NCBI GenBank assembly: GCA_964568975.1
Contig: CAZMSO010000001.1
Location: 62,001 to 126,000 of the forward strand
Length of the DNA: 64,000 nt
Source of the DNA: CAZADA01 sp964568975
GTDB taxonomy: Bacteria > Pseudomonadota > Alphaproteobacteria > Caulobacterales > Maricaulaceae
Direction of reading: 5' to 3'
In this document: positions 45,130 to 53,718 of the stretch, piece after piece
Numbering within the stretch: position 1 is the stretch's first letter
Layout of the letters: each line of letters begins with the position of its first letter
Made by a program: the position numbers and the translations under genes
The notes under the pieces: generated by a model
What the model was told of the DNA's origin: nothing
Databases searched by the model: none
What the model saw: only the letters and a program-made list of their open reading frames with translations

Positions 45130-46215
45130 CTACGCCACGGCGGCTTCGCGCCGGGGCAAGGCTTTCAACAACGCCCGCCAGCTTTCGAGCTCGGGATTGC
45201 CCGGCTTCCGCTCGCCAAAGAACATCACAAAGTTCTTGCCCGTTTCGTCAAACAGTTCGAGGGACGTGACGTCGCCATCGCGCGTAGGCTTACGGACAAT
45301 ATAGGCATGGGCGATGTGATCTTCGCGCAGGTGCAAGTTAAAGCCGGGATCCAACACATTCAGCCACGGACCCATGACTTTGATCGACTTCACAGGACCG
45401 GTGTGGATTTGAATGCACCCGCGATTGCCGACAAAGCACATAATCGGCGCGCCGGTGTTCGACGCGCCCTCCAGCATGGCGCGGGCCGCCGCAGGCGCGA
45501 CCGGCTCCACGAAGTCGTCGCCGGCCAAACGCATCGCTTGATGGCGCCCGACTTTGAAGTCCTTCAGCATGCCGAAGAAATCATGCGTGTCTTGCAGCGC
45601 AGCCCAATGGGCGCGCAAGCCGGCCACATCAATGTCGGTGTCCGCCAGATCCGACGGCAGCGCCGGCAGGGGCAGGGTCGTGACTGTGTCAACCTGCTCG
45701 GCGGCGGCGAAGTCGGCCGTGATCGCGGCCCATGCGTCGAGATTGGTCTGCGCGCGCGTGAACACTTTGTGCACGGCCACGCCGGCGGCGTCGAAGAATT
45801 GGAAGGAGCGGCGCACGGAGCCGTCTTGCAACGTGTCAGCGACCTCAAAGCCGTGGCGCCAATGGCTCATGAACAAGCGCAAGTCGATGTCGTGGTTGAG
45901 TACGATGCCGTGGCCCGGCTGCACCGTGACATTGCCGTACTCGCCGACTTTCTCATGGACGACATGATCGTTGCGGGTCAGCGCCATAATGGTCCCCACC
46001 GCCGGCAACCGCGCGAGGAGCTCGCCGAAATCACCGTCGAGGCGCACCGCCCGCTCGCCAACCTGTGACGCGATCAGCGCCGCTTCGCTGACGCCCAACG
46101 CCGCGGCCGCATCGCGCGCGCGCATTTTCGGCTGATCGCGCTGGAGGTCCGCCCACGCCTGACGAATGTCGGCGCCCGACTTCGGCGCCACGCTGTCCGC
46201 CTGCTCCATAATCAT
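45130..46215 (-). CDS. hmuS: Cytoplasmic haem-handling protein
   Basis: This 361-residue protein is of the HemS/HmuS family, with two repeats of the same fold (about residues 20-180 and 200-350), as in HemS. It receives incoming haem in the cytoplasm and either carries it or breaks it down to free the iron. Family segments are MALTRNDHVVHEKVGEYGNV and FVGNRGCIQIHTGPVKSIKV, and the His of VGRHQAMRLAG is a candidate ligand. AGGAGAG precedes the ATG at 46215. It is the first gene of the - strand haem operon and divergent from the receptor gene. Confidence 0.93.
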   Translation of the reverse strand: MIMEQADSVAPKSGADIRQAWADLQRDQPKMRARDAAAALGVSEAALIASQVGERAVRLDGDFGELLARLPAVGTIMALTRNDHVVHEKVGEYGNVTVQPGHGIVLNHDIDLRLFMSHWRHGFEVADTLQDGSVRRSFQFFDAAGVAVHKVFTRAQTNLDAWAAITADFAAAEQVDTVTTLPLPALPSDLADTDIDVAGLRAHWAALQDTHDFFGMLKDFKVGRHQAMRLAGDDFVEPVAPAAARAMLEGASNTGAPIMCFVGNRGCIQIHTGPVKSIKVMGPWLNVLDPGFNLHLREDHIAHAYIVRKPTRDGDVTSLELFDETGKNFVMFFGERKPGNPELESWRALLKALPRREAAVA

Positions 46216-46359
46216 CGCACTCTCCTCACCTGTGTGCCGCTGCGCCCACCGCGGGGGCGCGCATCCTCACGCCATCCGCCGTCAATGAGCGGCCATTGCG
46301 CCAAGGTTGTCGCCGCCAGCGCGAGGCGCATTTCGTCGCACCGATCCCCTGAGCCGCAA

Positions 46360-46384
46360 ATTGCAATTGTGTCGCACTTGCAAT
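46360..46384. promoter_or_regulatory. Inverted repeat between hmuS and the haem receptor gene
   Basis: ATTGCAA (46360-46366) and TTGCAAT (46378-46384) form a perfect 7-bp inverted repeat with an 11-base spacer, in the 246-base divergent promoter region. The layout suits an iron regulator such as Fur or Irr acting on both operons. The motif does not match an Irr box I know, so the regulator is inferred. Confidence 0.45.
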
Positions 46385-46461
46385 CTGATCAGGACTGAGA
46401 GAAGGATAACGGCACTTGAGAGGCATTCGCAAGTCTTAGCTTACGCGTTTGGAGGGACACG

Positions 46462-48801
46462 ATGACGCAGCAAATCAGCGCCTTGCCGGCTTGGGGGATG
46501 GGGCGCACGCGGGCGGCGCTTCACGGCGCGGCGGCCACCGTCGTGGTGTTGGGGGCATTAGCGTGGGCGGGCGACGCCACGGCCCAGGACGAAACGCCGC
46601 CGCCGGAAACAACCGCCGACGGCGCGACGGCGCCAGCGCTCGGCGCTGCGGCGACCGACGCCAGCGGCGAGGTGGCCGACGTCATCACGGTCTACGGCAC
46701 GTCCAACCCGCTGCCGGTGTTTAAGTATCCCGGCCAAGTCAGCGTCGTCGGGCGCACGAATGTGGATGTGTTCGCGCCAAGCGCGATTTCTGACTTGCTG
46801 CGCGACGTGCCGGGGCTGGAGTTTTCCGGCGGGCCGCGACGCACGGGCGAAACGCCAGCGCTGCGCGGCCTCAGCGACCAAAATGTGCTGATCCTGGTCG
46901 ACGGGGCGCGCCAGTCGTTTAACTCCGCCCATGACGGGCGCTTCTTCATCGACCCCGACCTGATCGGCACGGCCGAAGTGGTGCGCGGGCCGGCCTCAGC
47001 GCTCTACGGGTCCGGCGCGGTCGGCGGCGTGCTCGCCTTTGAAACCGTGGACGCCGCGGATCTTTTGCGGGGCGGCGAAGACTTCGGCCTGCGCTTGCGC
47101 ACCGGCTATCAGGACTCCAATGAGGAAGTTTTCGGGTCAGCGACCGCCTTCGGCATGATCGGCGGGGTTGATCTGGTGGGCTCGATCGGCGTGCGCCGCT
47201 CGGGCGACATTGAGCTTGGCGACGGCACGACCTTGCCGTCCGATGATGAGATCCTCTCGAGCCTGCTGAAGGCGGAGTATGACCTGACGCAGGCGTTGCG
47301 GATCGAAGCGTCCTGGGCGCGGTTTGAAAACAACGCCGTGGAGCCCAACAACGGCCAGGGCGTCGTCCTCGCCGATGATCCGGTGCTGAGCGCCGATGTC
47401 GAGAAGGAGGTCATCACCAACACCTTCCGCGGCGCGGTGGCGTTCGACCCGCGCTCGGCGTGGATCGACGCGCGTGTGACGGGTTACTTCACCGACACCG
47501 GCGTGGAGGAAGTCGATTCGACCTTCTTTGATCCCGACAATCCGGACGTCGTCGGGCGCACCGTCGACCGCGATGTGGAGACCATCGGCGTCAACGCCCG
47601 CAATGTTTCGCGCTTTTCCATCGCCAATCTCGAGGCGGCCGCGACAGTGGGGATCGACTGGTTCGAAGACAGCCAAGACGGGCGGGATTCCAACGTCTCC
47701 GACCTCACACGCTCGGGCGTGCCCAACGGCTCGACGGCGTTCCTCGGCGTTTTCGCCCAGCTTGAGACCTCGATTGAGCGGCCGCTCGGCCTGCCGGGCG
47801 ACTTGGTGTTTATCCCGAGCATTCGCTTTGACGAGTTTGAAAGCGAGGTCGATGGCGAATTCACCACCGACGACGACGCGTTCTCGCCACGGGTCGCGGG
47901 CAGCTATGGCCCGGTGGAATGGCTGCGCGTGTTCGCGAGCTATTCTGAGGCCTTCCGCGCGCCCTCCATTGGCGAGCTGTTTTTGGAGGGGCCGCACTTT
48001 CCCCAAGCTCACCCGGTGTTGTCGGACTTCACGGTGAACCCGCCCGTCTTTGTGCCGGTGTTTAACAATTTCGTGCCCAACGCCGACCTCGAACCGGAAG
48101 AGACGCAGACCATCGAGGTCGGCGCCGGGGTTGACTTCCGCAGCGTGCTGTTCGCCGGCGACCGTCTCCAAGCCAAAGCGTCTTACTATCAGACCGACGC
48201 GGAGGGGCTGATCGACATTTTCGTGCTTGGCGCGAATGGCGCGCCGTTCACGGGCGCGCCCGACGCCGCCACCTTTAGCCCCACCTGCTTCGCCCCGCCC
48301 TTCTTTCCCTGCGCCGCCGGCACGACGGAAAGCCGCAATGTCGACGACGCCGAACTCGACGGGATCGAGGTCGAGGCGATTTACGACAGCCGCCGCCTGC
48401 GCGCCCAAGCCACCTACGCCACTGTCAATGGCGAAGACACCGCCACCGGCGCCGACATCGGCACGCTGACGCCGGATCGGTTTAATCTCGATGTGCGCGG
48501 CAAGTTTCCCGAATGGGGCGTTGATGTCGGCGGCCGCGTCCAGCTCGCCAATGAGTTCCGCCGCTTCGCCTTCGACAGCGACCAAGATGCGCTGGTGTTG
48601 GCGGAAGAGCGCGCGTCCTACGCCGTGCTCGACCTTTATGCGTCATGGCGGCCGCGTTTCTTAGAGGGGGTGCGCGTCGACGCCGGCGTCGACAACGTCT
48701 TTGACACCGACTATGAGCGGGTATTTGAGGGCGTGAGCGAGCCGGGGATCAATCCGCGCGTGGCCGTCTCTTACCAGCTTGCGTTTGGAGGCGGCCGGTG
48801 A
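46462..48801 (+). CDS. hmuR: TonB-dependent haem/haemoglobin receptor
   Basis: The 779-residue outer-membrane receptor imports haem. It carries a signal peptide ending near DATAQ, a TonB box around ADVITVYGTSNP, a plug with TAEVVRGPASALYGSGAVGG, and the FRAPSIGELF and NADLEPEE boxes that flank the conserved haem-binding His region (GPHFPQAHPV) in this class. The position opposite hmuSTUV supports the substrate. The last bases overlap the start of the next gene (GTGA). Control by iron through the divergent promoter is likely. Confidence 0.9.
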   Translation: MTQQISALPAWGMGRTRAALHGAAATVVVLGALAWAGDATAQDETPPPETTADGATAPALGAAATDASGEVADVITVYGTSNPLPVFKYPGQVSVVGRTNVDVFAPSAISDLLRDVPGLEFSGGPRRTGETPALRGLSDQNVLILVDGARQSFNSAHDGRFFIDPDLIGTAEVVRGPASALYGSGAVGGVLAFETVDAADLLRGGEDFGLRLRTGYQDSNEEVFGSATAFGMIGGVDLVGSIGVRRSGDIELGDGTTLPSDDEILSSLLKAEYDLTQALRIEASWARFENNAVEPNNGQGVVLADDPVLSADVEKEVITNTFRGAVAFDPRSAWIDARVTGYFTDTGVEEVDSTFFDPDNPDVVGRTVDRDVETIGVNARNVSRFSIANLEAAATVGIDWFEDSQDGRDSNVSDLTRSGVPNGSTAFLGVFAQLETSIERPLGLPGDLVFIPSIRFDEFESEVDGEFTTDDDAFSPRVAGSYGPVEWLRVFASYSEAFRAPSIGELFLEGPHFPQAHPVLSDFTVNPPVFVPVFNNFVPNADLEPEETQTIEVGAGVDFRSVLFAGDRLQAKASYYQTDAEGLIDIFVLGANGAPFTGAPDAATFSPTCFAPPFFPCAAGTTESRNVDDAELDGIEVEAIYDSRRLRAQATYATVNGEDTATGADIGTLTPDRFNLDVRGKFPEWGVDVGGRVQLANEFRRFAFDSDQDALVLAEERASYAVLDLYASWRPRFLEGVRVDAGVDNVFDTDYERVFEGVSEPGINPRVAVSYQLAFGGGR

Positions 48802-49510
48802 CGTCGCGCGACCATCGCGATTGGAAGGCCCAGGCGGACCAGGCGCGCGCGGGGGGCGGCTTTCCCGTCATCCCGGCCGCCCGCGTCGCCGCCCCGGTCG
48901 CCGCNNNNNNNNNNNNNNNNNNNNNNNNNNNNNNNNNNNNNNNNNNNNNNNNNNNNNNNNNNNNNNNNNNNNNNNNNNNNNNNNNNNNNNNNNNNNNNNN
49001 NNNNTCAACGGCTCTCTCAACGGCTCTCTCAACGGCTCTGGGGAACCGCCAGGCGCGCGCGTCAGCCTCGGCGTGGCGGCGGGCCTCAGCGTGCTGGGCT
49101 TGCGGGCGTGCGGGCCGACGGGGGCGGATCGACCGTGCGCGGCGGCGGTGCGCGCCTTCGCCCTCGCGCTCGCGACGGAGGGGGCGGCGGCGCTGTCGTG
49201 TTTCATGCAGCTCAGGCGCAGCCTGGCGCACCGGGGACGCCGGCCGATCACCTTCGCCCCGCCCGCCGCGCATGGCGTGACGGCTGATGAACTCAGCGCG
49301 TTGGCGGCGCTTCAGGCGGCGCAAACCGGCGACGCGGCGGCGCGTGATCATCTCGCCTGGCTCTTCGCCGGGCCAGTCCCATCCGTCGCGTTCGCCGGCG
49401 TCGACGCCGCCGCCGCCATCCTCGCCGGGCGCGGCTATTGGGTGACGACGCTCGCGGCGCCGCCGCGCCCGACGGAGCCTGCGCCGCTGCGCCTCATCGA
49501 CGACGGGTGA
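48798..49510 (+). CDS. Unknown protein with NGSL repeat, interrupted by assembly gap
   Basis: A GTG start overlaps the receptor stop and follows GGAGG, and codes for about 35 residues before a 100-N gap. After the gap the frame that looks real is a different one (ending 49510), which agrees with a gap of unknown length rather than a frameshift. That part begins with NGSLNGSLNGSG, then about 155 residues, including ADELSALAALQAAQTGDAAA and HLAWLFAG. I do not recognise the family. The coupling to the haem receptor gene suggests a role in haem uptake or sensing. The coordinates and protein length are provisional. Confidence 0.6.
49005..49040 (+). repeat. 12-bp tandem repeat encoding NGSL, next to assembly gap
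   Basis: Three units of TCAACGGCTCTC (the last ending in G) directly follow the N run 48905-49004. No unit is seen before the gap, so the array starts inside it and its length is unknown. The 12-bp period keeps the reading frame and adds four residues per copy. Confidence 0.9.
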
Positions 49511-49602
49511 TCCGCGCTCACCCTTATGTCGCACGCCGCGCATCGCCGCAGATGTGCTACTCATACGCTCGGTTATGCAAGCGATCGACGTGGGAGGCGG
49601 GC

Positions 49603-50394
49603 GTGACGCGGGTGACGGTGAACAAAGTCAGCTCCGACCATGTGTGGGCGTGGCTGGGCGCCGGCTGGCGCGACGTGACGGGCTCCGGCGGCCTCAGCCT
49701 GCTCTACGGTTTCATTTTCGTCGCCGTCGGCCTCGCCATCACCGGCGGGTTGTGGAGCGCGGGGCTTTCTGCAGCGATCCCAGTGGCGGCCGGCGCGTTT
49801 GCTTTGGTCGGGCCGCTGATGGCGGTCGGCCTTTATGAAATCAGCCGCCGGCGCGAAGTGGGCGAGCCGCTGGAGCTTGGCTCGATTATGGTCGTGAAAA
49901 CCGCCGCGCCGAGCCAAGTGGCGCTGATCGGCTTCGCGCTGATGTTTCTGCTTCTGGTGTGGGCCAACAGCGCGCGCTTGCTCTTTGCGCTCTTCTTCGC
50001 CGGCGATTACGTGCCGCTGCAAGATTTCAGCGCTTATATTCTCACGCATCCCGACGGGCTGCAGATGGTCACGATCGGGTCGCTCATCGGTGGCGCGATT
50101 GCGTTTTTGGTGTTTTCCGTCAGCGCGGTGTCTTTGCCGCTCTTGATGCACAAGCCGATCGACGCCGGCACCGCGATCGGCGTGAGCGTGACGGCCGTGC
50201 GCAAGAATGTCGGCCCGATGCTGCTGTGGGCCTGGATCATTGCGGTGACGGTGGCGGTCGGGGTTGCGACGGCCTTTGTCGGGCTGATCATCGCCTTCCC
50301 GTTGCTTGGGCACGCCACATGGCATGCTTATCGCGACTTAGTGTCGACTGAAGCGGCCGCACCGGCCGCGGTGGGCGCGCCCGCGGGGGCGTAG
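49603..50394 (+). CDS. DUF2189 integral membrane protein
   Basis: The 263-residue protein has about six membrane helices and matches the DUF2189 family. Typical are VWAWLGAGWRDVTGSGGLSL near the start and HATWHAYRDLV at the end. GGGAGG lies six bases before the GTG at 49603. Such genes are often found close to cbb3 oxidase genes in proteobacteria, as here, but their function is not established. It is convergent with the ccoS end of the cbb3 cluster. Confidence 0.82.
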   Translation: MTRVTVNKVSSDHVWAWLGAGWRDVTGSGGLSLLYGFIFVAVGLAITGGLWSAGLSAAIPVAAGAFALVGPLMAVGLYEISRRREVGEPLELGSIMVVKTAAPSQVALIGFALMFLLLVWANSARLLFALFFAGDYVPLQDFSAYILTHPDGLQMVTIGSLIGGAIAFLVFSVSAVSLPLLMHKPIDAGTAIGVSVTAVRKNVGPMLLWAWIIAVTVAVGVATAFVGLIIAFPLLGHATWHAYRDLVSTEAAAPAAVGAPAGA

Positions 50395-50584
50395 TCAGCG
50401 GTTCCGGCGCCGGCGGCGCCTTAAGCGCGACCCTGTGCTCGGCCATATATGCTCAGATGGTGAGCGCTGCTCGCGTCGAGATCCGTCGCGACGCTGAGGG
50501 GCGCGGCGGTGATGGTGATGGGCGGACGCGCTGCGGCCCGGAACACCCGCAGGCTTGATCCGCGCCCCATGCCGCCGCCGCCCC

Positions 50585-50740
50585 TTACGGCTTCGGGCGG
50601 TCGTCGTCGTCCATCAAGATGCGTTCGGCCGCGCCTTTGAGGTCGTCATACTGATCCGCGCGCAGCGTCCAGAGAAAGGCCGCAAGCCCGGCCACGCTTA
50701 GCGCCAAGGCCGCAGGGATCAGAAACACTAAGACGTTCAT
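50585..50740 (-). CDS. ccoS: cbb3 oxidase maturation protein, small
   Basis: A 51-residue protein beginning MNVLVFLIPAALALSVAGLA, with one membrane helix, then FLWTLRADQYDDLKGAAERI and a run of Asp. This is the FixS/CcoS pattern; the protein is needed for putting cofactors into the cbb3 oxidase. GGGAGG precedes the ATG. It follows ccoI by 39 bases and is the last gene of the cluster. Confidence 0.92.
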   Translation of the reverse strand: MNVLVFLIPAALALSVAGLAAFLWTLRADQYDDLKGAAERILMDDDDRPKP

Positions 50741-50779
50741 CCCCGCCTCCCGGCCTGCCCGCCCCCTGGCGCGCCTGCG

Positions 50780-53134
50780 TCATCGCGCCGCCAGCCCCGC
50801 GCCGTCGCTGCGCCCGGCCGCCGCTCCGCCCGCCCGCAACATCGCGCTGACGGGCGCGGCGGATCCCCCCTTCCCAGGATGGCGCGCCGGCGCGCGCACG
50901 CCCTGGCGCAGCGCGTTGAGCGTCACCACAATGGAGGAGCCCGACATCGCCGCGGCCGCGATCAACGGCGTCACCAGGCCCAAGGCGGCCAGCGGCACGG
51001 CGCAGGCGTTGTAAAGCGCCGCAAACGCGAAGTTCTGCACCACACGCCGACGCGCCATGGTCGCGGCGGCGAGCAAATCCTCCAGCGGCGCGAGGCTCTC
51101 GCCCTGCAGCACGACATCCGCGGCGTTCTGGCTCACATCCAGCGCCGAGCCAGGCGAGACCGAGGCGTGGGCGCGCGCCAGCGCCGGCGCATCGTTCAGC
51201 CCGTCGCCGACCATCAGCACGCGCCGTCCCTGCGCCGCCAACGCGTCAAGGCGCGCGATTTTGTCCTGGGGACTCGCCTCAGCCCGCCACTGCGCCACCC
51301 CAAGCGCCGCCGCCACCCGCGCCGCTTCCGCGGGGGCGTCGCCCGTCAGCATCTCCACGCCAAGCCCGCGGGCCTTGAGCGCGGCGATCATCGCCGCGGC
51401 GTCCGGGCGCAAGGTCGTGGCGACATCAAAGCGCACAGGCGCGGCGTCGCCCAACGCGAACCAGAGCGCGGCGCGCCCGTCCTCGGTCTGCGGCGTCACG
51501 CCAAGCCAGGCGGGTGCGCCCAAGCGTGCGGGCGCGCCCTCGACCACCCCCTCCACGCCGCAGCCGGGAACCTCCCGCGCCTCAGCGGCGACCGGCCCAG
51601 CCCCGGCGTAGGCCGCAAGCGCGCGCGCCTTGGGATGGCGGCTCGCGCGAGCGAGCTGGGCGGCGGCGTCCAGCGCCGCAGCCGCGTCCTCGCCCGGCGG
51701 GAGCAGACGCGAGGCGCTGAGCGTCAGCGTGCCGGTCTTGTCGAACACCACATGGTCGATCTCGGCCAAACGCTCTAAGGCGTCGCCGGATTTCACCAGG
51801 AGCCCGCGCGCAAACAGACGCCCCGTCGCCACCACCTGAACCGCCGGCGCGGCGAGCCCCAGCGCGCAGGGGCACGTGATGATCAACAGCGCGATCGCGT
51901 TCAGCGCCGCTGTTTGCAGGCCGCCGCCAAGGACGAGCCAGCCCACAAAGGTGAGGCCCGCCGCGCTGTGAACCAGCGGGACATAAAGAGCCGCGGCTTT
52001 GTCAGCCAAACGGACATAGCGCGTCTTCGCCTGCTCGCCCGCCTCCATCAACCGCGCGAGGTCAGCGAGGAAGCTGTCGGCCGCCCGCGCCGTCGCGCGC
52101 ACTGTCATGGGCGTAGTGAGATTAATCATGCCCGCTGACAGCCGCGCGCCCGGCCCCACGGTGTGCGGCGCGCTTTCGCCGGTCGCTAAGGAGACGTCGA
52201 GGTCCGACACCCCCGCCTCCACCACCGCGTCCACGGGCGCGCGGTCGCCTGGCGCAAGCAGCAGCCGGTCGCCGACGGCGATGTCGTTCGCCGCAACGGC
52301 GGCCACCGCGCCGTCAGGCCCGATGCGGCTGGCGGTGGCGGCTTGCAGAGCTAAGAGATCGCGCGCCGCGCGCCGGGCGCGCCGGCGCAACGCGTGATCG
52401 AGCCAGCGCCCGATCAGCAAGAAAAAGAGCAGCATCACCGCGGCGTCGAAATAAGCGTGCGCCTCGCCCGCCAGCGTTTGCACGACGCTCATGGTCAAAG
52501 CGAGGATCACCGCCAAAGAAATCGGCACATCCATATTCGCGCGCCCGGCGCGCAACGCGGTCACCGCGCTTGCAAAAAACGGCCGGCCGGCGAAGGCCGC
52601 CGCCGGCAACGCAATCAGCGCGGAAATCCAATGGAACAGATCGCGGGTGATGGGCCCCATCTCGCCGTCATGGCCGGCCCACACCGAGACCGACAACAGC
52701 ATCACATTCGCCGTCGCAAACCCCGCGACCGCCATGCACACCAACAGCCGGCGGCCCTCCGCGTCATCAGCGTTCAAGGCCTTTTGCGGCTCAAACGGCG
52801 CGGCGTGATAGCCGAGCCGATCTAACGCAGCGGTGATGGCTTTGGGCGCAAGGCGGCTTTCATCAAACGCCACGCGCAGCTTGCCCGTGGAGAGGTTGAG
52901 CCGGGCGGCCGTCACGCCGTCAAGGGCGGCGACGCCGCCCTCGATCTTTGTGATGCAGCCGGCGCATTTCGCCCCGCGCACAAGGAGCTCAAGCTCCGCG
53001 CCCGCGGTGGAGTGGCGCACGAACGGGGCGGGATCAGCGGCGTTCCCGCTCGCATCCGCCGGCGCGAGGCCGCTCGGGCAGCCCGCGTTTGCGGTCGTCG
53101 TCCACCGCCTCTCGGCCTCTGCGCTCACAATCAC
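50780..53134 (-). CDS. ccoI: Copper-exporting P-type ATPase for cbb3 oxidase assembly
   Basis: The 784-residue P1B-type ATPase moves copper across the inner membrane for cbb3 oxidase maturation. It has an N-terminal metal-binding domain with GAKCAGC, the channel motif CPC in ITCPCALGLAAP, the phosphorylation site DKTGTLT, the actuator TGES and the hinge GDGLNDAPALA. Start is a GTG at 53134 after GGAGG; a GTG two codons later is also possible. It lies between ccoH and ccoS, the usual order. An ordinary CopA is excluded by this setting and by the CcoI-like length. Confidence 0.93.
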   Translation of the reverse strand: MIVSAEAERRWTTTANAGCPSGLAPADASGNAADPAPFVRHSTAGAELELLVRGAKCAGCITKIEGGVAALDGVTAARLNLSTGKLRVAFDESRLAPKAITAALDRLGYHAAPFEPQKALNADDAEGRRLLVCMAVAGFATANVMLLSVSVWAGHDGEMGPITRDLFHWISALIALPAAAFAGRPFFASAVTALRAGRANMDVPISLAVILALTMSVVQTLAGEAHAYFDAAVMLLFFLLIGRWLDHALRRRARRAARDLLALQAATASRIGPDGAVAAVAANDIAVGDRLLLAPGDRAPVDAVVEAGVSDLDVSLATGESAPHTVGPGARLSAGMINLTTPMTVRATARAADSFLADLARLMEAGEQAKTRYVRLADKAAALYVPLVHSAAGLTFVGWLVLGGGLQTAALNAIALLIITCPCALGLAAPAVQVVATGRLFARGLLVKSGDALERLAEIDHVVFDKTGTLTLSASRLLPPGEDAAAALDAAAQLARASRHPKARALAAYAGAGPVAAEAREVPGCGVEGVVEGAPARLGAPAWLGVTPQTEDGRAALWFALGDAAPVRFDVATTLRPDAAAMIAALKARGLGVEMLTGDAPAEAARVAAALGVAQWRAEASPQDKIARLDALAAQGRRVLMVGDGLNDAPALARAHASVSPGSALDVSQNAADVVLQGESLAPLEDLLAAATMARRRVVQNFAFAALYNACAVPLAALGLVTPLIAAAAMSGSSIVVTLNALRQGVRAPARHPGKGGSAAPVSAMLRAGGAAAGRSDGAGLAAR

Positions 53135-53172
53135 CTGCCTCCGCCGCCGCGCGGCGCGTTGTCGTGGTGAGA

Positions 53173-53718
53173 TTAGCGCACCATGAAGCGGCGTTCCGCT
53201 TCAAAGGGCGCGCCGTCGGCGAACTGCGTGCGCACCACGAGGCGCCATTCTCCCGGCGCGACGCCGTCCGCGACCGCGGCATAGCCGCCCCGCTCCACCT
53301 CACGGAACTGAAGAGCCCGGTCTTGGGCGTCAGTGACTATGCGCCCCAACACCGCCTCCAGCGTGATGCCGGTGACGGGCGCCCCCGCGGCGTCGGCCAT
53401 CACGACTTTGAGCCGGAGTTCGCCGCTCTCGGCGTTCCACACGTGCTCGACCCCCGCACGCCAGCCGCGTTCGTTTTGCACCGCGCGGTCGTCCAGCGTG
53501 CGGTTGAAGTCCCGAGCGAGGCCGCGCTTGAAGGGCTTTTCCACCACCAGGCCGGGGAAGCTGCGCGCCGCAGCGGTGATGAAGACCGCGTTGACGGCGA
53601 TGACCACGGCGAAAAAGGCCACCATGGCGATCAGCACATGCCGGCCCGTAATCTCACCGCGACCGCGCGCTGCGCGCCGCATGGCCGGGGACGGCTCCTC
53701 CCCATCGCGCCAGCTCAT
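53173..53718 (-). CDS. ccoH: cbb3 oxidase assembly protein
   Basis: This 181-residue FixH/CcoH protein has one N-terminal membrane helix (about residues 25-50, TGRHVLIAMVAFFAVVIAVN) and a periplasmic beta domain. DFNRTLDDRAVQNERGW is a typical stretch. It helps assemble or stabilise the oxidase. Its ATG overlaps the ccoG stop by four bases (ATGA), so the two are coupled. Confidence 0.9.
   Translation of the reverse strand: MSWRDGEEPSPAMRRAARGRGEITGRHVLIAMVAFFAVVIAVNAVFITAAARSFPGLVVEKPFKRGLARDFNRTLDDRAVQNERGWRAGVEHVWNAESGELRLKVVMADAAGAPVTGITLEAVLGRIVTDAQDRALQFREVERGGYAAVADGVAPGEWRLVVRTQFADGAPFEAERRFMVR

Noticed and set aside
46226..46432. Small hemP-like gene upstream of hmuS
   Set aside because: The only frame (68 residues) has none of the HemP pattern and no ribosome binding site.
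47137..48585. Long open frame antisense to the haem receptor gene
   Set aside because: The composition is a reflection of the receptor gene on the other strand and has no start signal or known domain.
48798..49280. Frame continuing from the GTG start straight through the N run
   Set aside because: After the gap this frame is Ser/Arg/Ala-rich and stops early; the other frame is protein-like, and the N length is arbitrary.
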